A stretch of 64,000 nucleotides of DNA from JBOCEF01 sp047610385 (lineage in GTDB: Bacteria > Pseudomonadota > Alphaproteobacteria > Rhodobacterales > Rhodobacteraceae): NCBI GenBank assembly GCA_047610385.1, contig JBLGAC010000008.1, forward strand, positions 41,346 through 105,345, read 5' to 3'. The first letter of the stretch is position 1, and the number at the start of each line of letters is the position of its first letter. The translations under genes were made by a program, and so were the position numbers. The notes under the pieces are model-generated. The model was not told the origin of the DNA and did no database searches. It saw only the letters and a program-made list of their open reading frames with translations. This document shows positions 60,979 to 64,000 of the stretch, in pieces.

Positions 60979-62508
60979 ATGTTTGAGAGCCTTTCAGAAC
61001 GCCTTTCAGGCGTATTCGACAAGCTGACCAAGGCCGGGTCGCTGTCCGACGCCGATGTCGCCACCGCCCTGCGCGAAGTGCGCATCGCGTTGCTGGAGGC
61101 CGACGTGTCCTTGCCCGTAGCGCGCGATTTCGTCGCCGCGGTGCAGGCCAAGGCGACTGGGCAGTCGGTGACCCGTTCGGTCACGCCGGGCCAGCAGGTC
61201 GTCAAGATCGTCCATGACGAACTGATCCGCGTGCTTGCGGGTGACGGCACCGAAGTCGGCAAGCTGCGCATCGACAGCCCGCCTGCGCCGATCCTGATGG
61301 CGGGCCTGCAAGGGTCGGGCAAGACCACGACCACCGCCAAGCTGGCCAAACGGCTGAAGGAACGGGACCGCAAAAAGGTCCTGATGGCGTCGCTCGACAC
61401 CCGCCGCCCCGCCGCGATGGAGCAGCTGAGCATCCTTGGCCGCCAGATCGGCGTCGACACCCTGCCGATCGTGGCGGGCCAGAATCCGGTGCAGATCGCC
61501 AAGCGCGCCAAACAGCAGGCGACGCTGGGCGGCTATGACGTCTATCTGCTCGACACCGCCGGGCGTCTTCATGTCGACGAAGACTTGATGGCTGAGGTCG
61601 AGGCGGTGCGTGACGCCACCGGCCCCCATGAAATTTTGCTGGTCGTCGATGGACTGACCGGCCAAGACGCGGTGAACGTCGCGCGCGAATTTGATGCGCG
61701 CCTGTCGATCACCGGCGTGGTGCTGACCCGCATGGACGGCGATGGCCGCGGCGGCGCGGCGCTGTCGATGCGCGCGGTCACCGGCAAGCCGATCAAGTTC
61801 GTCGGCCTTGGCGAAAAGATGGACGCGCTGGAGGAATTCCACGCGGAGCGGGTCGCGGGCCGCATCCTCGGCATGGGCGACATCGTCAGCCTGGTCGAAA
61901 AAGCGCAGGAAACCATCGAGGCCGAAGAGGCCGAGCGCATGATGAAGCGGTTCCAAAAGGGCCGCTTCGACATGAACGATCTGAAATCCCAGCTTGAGCA
62001 GATGCTGAAGATGGGCGGCATGGGCGGCATCATGTCGATGCTGCCGGGCATGGGCAAAATGTCCAAGCAGCTTGAGGCCGCGGGCATGGACGACAAGGTG
62101 ATCAAGCGCCAGATCGCGATCATCCAGTCGATGACCAAGGCAGAACGCAAGACCCCCGACCTGTTGAAGGCGTCGCGCAAAGTGCGCATCGCCAAGGGGT
62201 CGGGCATGGACGTGGCCGACGTGAACAAGCTTTTGAAGATGCACCGCCAGATGGCGGACATGATGAAAAAGATGGGCAAGATGGGTGCCAAAGGCATCAT
62301 GCGCGGCGGGCTTGGCGCGCTGTTTGGCAAGGGTGCTGGCGGCGGCGGGATGCCCCCAGGCATGGGCGGCGGTCTGCCGCCGGGCATGGACGCCGCCGCC
62401 GCGGCCGCCGCGGCCAAGGGCATGGGCGGCGGGATGCCCCGGCTTCCCGGCCTTGGGGGCGGTGCCGCGCTGCCGCCGGGCCTGTCTGGCTTTGGCAAGA
62501 AGAAGTGA
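60979..62508 (+). CDS. ffh: Signal recognition particle protein Ffh
   Basis: A 509-residue SRP54 GTPase that targets membrane proteins to SecYEG with 4.5S RNA. An N-domain (LSERLSGVFDKLTKAGSLSD) is followed by the G-domain with P-loop MAGLQGSGKTTTTAKLAK, ASLDTRRPAAMEQL and DTAGRLHVDEDLM. The M-domain is rich in Met and Gly (MLPGMGKMSKQLEAAGMDD, DLLKASRKVRIAKGSGM) and ends in a long Gly/Met/Pro tail. The ATG at 60979 follows AGGAGGG. It heads an ffh-aroQ-rpsP-rimM group. Confidence 0.98.
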   Translation: MFESLSERLSGVFDKLTKAGSLSDADVATALREVRIALLEADVSLPVARDFVAAVQAKATGQSVTRSVTPGQQVVKIVHDELIRVLAGDGTEVGKLRIDSPPAPILMAGLQGSGKTTTTAKLAKRLKERDRKKVLMASLDTRRPAAMEQLSILGRQIGVDTLPIVAGQNPVQIAKRAKQQATLGGYDVYLLDTAGRLHVDEDLMAEVEAVRDATGPHEILLVVDGLTGQDAVNVAREFDARLSITGVVLTRMDGDGRGGAALSMRAVTGKPIKFVGLGEKMDALEEFHAERVAGRILGMGDIVSLVEKAQETIEAEEAERMMKRFQKGRFDMNDLKSQLEQMLKMGGMGGIMSMLPGMGKMSKQLEAAGMDDKVIKRQIAIIQSMTKAERKTPDLLKASRKVRIAKGSGMDVADVNKLLKMHRQMADMMKKMGKMGAKGIMRGGLGALFGKGAGGGGMPPGMGGGLPPGMDAAAAAAAAKGMGGGMPRLPGLGGGAALPPGLSGFGKKK

Positions 62509-62517
62509 GGCGGGGAC

Positions 62518-62832
62518 ATGAGTGATGATGTCGCCGCGCAAGACGACGCCGCACGCGCCCAGAAGATCCTGGCGGGCCTGCGGAACGACATAGACAATCT
62601 GGACGCTGTGCTGGTTTACACGCTCGCGCAGCGGTTCAAGGCCACCAAGGCGGTCGGTGTTCTGAAGGCGCGGCACAGCTTGGCGCCCTCAGACCCGGCG
62701 CGCGAAGACCAGCAGATTGCCCGCCTTCAGTCCTTGTGCGAGGACAGCGGCCTCGACCCGGAATTTGCGAAGAAGTTTCTGGCCTTCATCATCCAGGAAG
62801 TTATTCGCCACCACGAGAAGATGCAGACCTGA
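62518..62832 (+). CDS. Chorismate mutase (AroQ type)
   Basis: A 104-residue all-helical chorismate mutase converting chorismate to prephenate. The helix-1 motif LAGLRNDIDNLDAVLVYTLAQRF has the active-site Arg, KATKAVGVLKARHSLAPSDP has the Lys, and REDQQIARL and FLAFIIQEVIRHHEKMQ complete the fold. It is a single-domain enzyme, lacking a prephenate dehydratase fusion. It begins 9 bases after ffh, so it is cotranscribed. Confidence 0.93.
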   Translation: MSDDVAAQDDAARAQKILAGLRNDIDNLDAVLVYTLAQRFKATKAVGVLKARHSLAPSDPAREDQQIARLQSLCEDSGLDPEFAKKFLAFIIQEVIRHHEKMQT

Positions 62833-62907
62833 GGGGCGGATCGCCCCCGATTATTTTGCCGGACGGCATCAGACGCCGCGGCTTTCAGACCTACGGAGAA
62901 TATCACC

Positions 62908-63315
62908 ATGGCCATCAAAATTCGTCTCGCCCGCGGCGGTTCCAAAAAGCGCCCCTTCTACCGTGTTGTCGCCACCGACAGCCGCATGCCCCGCGATGGC
63001 CGCTTCATTGAGCGTCTGGGCCTGTACAACCCGCAGCTGGCCAAGGATGACGAAAACCGCGTCACTCTCGACATCGAAAAGATCCAGGCCTGGATCGCCA
63101 AGGGTGCGCAGCCGACCGACCGCGTGAGCCGCTTCCTCGAAGCCGCCGGTGCCATCGAGAAAAAAGTCCGCGCCAACGCCAAAAAGGGCACGCCGGGCGA
63201 AAACGCGCAGAAGCGCTCTGGCGAAAAGGCCGCCAAGGCTGCCGCGCTGGCTGAGGCCGCGTCCGCCGGTGTCGAAGCTGCTGCCGAAGTCACCGCCGAA
63301 GCCGCCACTGAGTGA
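62908..63315 (+). CDS. rpsP: 30S ribosomal protein S16
   Basis: A 135-residue S16. The conserved body is MAIKIRLARGGSKKRPFYRV, DSRMPRDGRFIERLGLYNP and RVSRFLEAAGAI. After residue ~90 there is a Lys/Ala-rich extension (AKKGTPGENAQKRSGEKAAK, then Ala/Glu repeats) typical of alphaproteobacteria but variable in length. It is 75 bases after the chorismate mutase gene. Confidence 0.98.
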   Translation: MAIKIRLARGGSKKRPFYRVVATDSRMPRDGRFIERLGLYNPQLAKDDENRVTLDIEKIQAWIAKGAQPTDRVSRFLEAAGAIEKKVRANAKKGTPGENAQKRSGEKAAKAAALAEAASAGVEAAAEVTAEAATE

Positions 63316-63322
63316 GCGATGC

Positions 63323-63411
63323 GCGCCCCGCCATCTGGCGGGGCGCCTTGGGCCGATGTTTTGGCCCAGATCGCCCGAACCAAGCGTTGGGTCCCCGCAA
63401 GGGGGCCTTTT
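63323..63411 (+). terminator. Tandem hairpins between rpsP and rimM
   Basis: Two structures lie in the 143-base gap. The first is GCGCCCCGCC-ATCT-GGCGGGGCGC (63323-63346) without a T-run. The second is GGTCCCC-GCAA-GGGGGCC (63390-63407) with a GNRA loop followed by TTTT. Together they could partly terminate transcription and lower rimM relative to rpsP. Confidence 0.7.
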
Positions 63412-63458
63412 GCCGTTTTCAGCGCGCCGTTCCCGCCGCCAACGCAGGATGCCTTGCC

Positions 63459-64000
63459 ATGACCCTGACCACCGATCTGATTGACGATCCGGAGCGCATC
63501 TGCGTCGGCGCCGTCGCGGGCGCGTTCGGCGTGCGCGGCGAAGTGCGGGTGAAATCGTTTTGCGCACAGCCTGAGGCAATCGGGTCGTTCGATCCGCTGA
63601 CCGACGACACCGGCACCAAGCGGTTTGAGCTGACGCTGATGCGCCCGGTCAAAGGCGGCTATGCGGCCCGCATGTCCGGCGTCGTGACCCGTGAGGACGC
63701 TGAGGCGCTGCGGGGCCTGCGCCTGTTCGCGCCGCGCGCATCGCTGCCATCCCTGCCTGACGATGAATTCTACCATGCCGATCTGGTGGGGCTAGAGGTG
63801 GTGGACACCGGCGGCAAGCGCCTCGGGACCGTGCGGGCGGTGCATGATTTCGGCGCGGGGGACCTGCTTGAAATCCTCGGCGGCGGGCTGCGTCAATCGG
63901 TGATGCTGCCTTTCACCAAGGACGCCGTGCCGACCGTCGATCTGGCCGCGGGCCGCATCGTGGCGGACCCGCCCTTGGGCATCTTCCCCGAAGATGACAA
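63459..64000 (+). CDS. rimM: Ribosome maturation factor RimM (3' end outside window)
   Basis: A 16S rRNA processing factor that binds S19 and helps mature the 30S head. The first 180 codons are present. The RimM N-terminal domain starts ERICVGAVAGAFGVRGEVRV, then DAEALRGLRLFAPRASLPSL, and the PRC-barrel part DDEFYHADLVGLEVVD follows. FPEDD near the end is close to the expected C-terminus. The start is the ATG at 63459. It lies 143 bases after rpsP, behind two hairpins. Confidence 0.96.
   Translation, partial: MTLTTDLIDDPERICVGAVAGAFGVRGEVRVKSFCAQPEAIGSFDPLTDDTGTKRFELTLMRPVKGGYAARMSGVVTREDAEALRGLRLFAPRASLPSLPDDEFYHADLVGLEVVDTGGKRLGTVRAVHDFGAGDLLEILGGGLRQSVMLPFTKDAVPTVDLAAGRIVADPPLGIFPEDD

Overview
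The window is a GC-rich stretch (apparently mid-60s % GC, not computed) of an alphaproteobacterial chromosome, almost certainly Rhodobacterales (the Rhodobacter/Roseobacter group). The signs are a RegB/RegA (PrrB/PrrA) redox system with SenC/PrrC, a MucR/Ros regulator, ethylmalonyl-CoA-pathway genes (mesaconyl-CoA hydratase and a malyl-CoA thioesterase/lyase), VPLPA-type C-terminal sorting signals, and gene neighbourhoods such as nfu-tsaB-rimI, divL-tsaE-amgK-murU-addB-addA-trxA and ffh-aroQ-rpsP-rimM. I see no transposase, integrase, prophage, plasmid origin or CRISPR array. Most of the window is core genome with a few accessory pieces.

Layout. 1-4.5 kb (minus): succinate dehydrogenase operon sdhC-sdhD-sdhA-[zinc-ribbon methyltransferase]-sdhB, with sdhB cut by the window edge. 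A striking array of three perfect TGTGATCACA palindromes at exactly 20-bp steps lies upstream. 4.5-6.6 kb (minus): mesaconyl-CoA hydratase, an NnrU-like membrane protein and a DUF1737 protein. 6.8-11.6 kb (minus): branched-chain-amino-acid-type ABC transporter (livFGMH plus binding protein). 12-12.8 kb: malyl-CoA thioesterase-like gene. 13.2-17.5 kb (plus): a secreted-type hypothetical, then a two-component system made of a lone receiver, a small two-helix membrane protein and a kinase fused to a sodium/solute-symporter domain. 17.6-25.9 kb: a VPLPA-type surface protein, miaB, mucR, rimI-tsaB-nfu, a second sorting-signal gene broken by an in-frame TAG, a universal stress protein, trpS and a rhomboid protease. 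26-35.2 kb: lppC-glnD-murJ (minus), and divergently rsmI-yraN-BON lipoprotein-gshB (plus). 35.3-43 kb: a TadG/TadE-like pair, comM, a third VPLPA-type protein, mutS and an HU-like protein. 43.3-45 kb (minus): tRNA-Val(GAC), a stand-alone AsnC ligand-binding domain, an alpha/beta hydrolase and thioredoxin. 45-56.9 kb (minus): addA-addB-murU-amgK-tsaE-divL. 57-60 kb: regB (minus) diverging from senC-regA (plus). 60.2-64 kb (plus): an unknown membrane protein, ffh, chorismate mutase, rpsP and the start of rimM.

Functional picture. The window joins central carbon and redox control (SDH, ethylmalonyl-CoA pathway, RegBA), envelope biogenesis and recycling (MurJ, LppC, AmgK/MurU, rhomboid, TadE/G-like, VPLPA proteins), tRNA/ribosome modification (MiaB, TsaB, TsaE, RimI, RsmI, RimM) and DNA repair/uptake (AddAB, MutS, ComM). 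The points I find most worth a second look are the phased operator array before sdhCDAB, the methyltransferase inside the SDH operon, the nonsense-interrupted sorting-signal gene, the DivL-like kinase with no phospho-acceptor histidine in its usual place, and the symporter-kinase with its small membrane partner. None of this rests on a database search; family names come from motifs and gene order read by eye.
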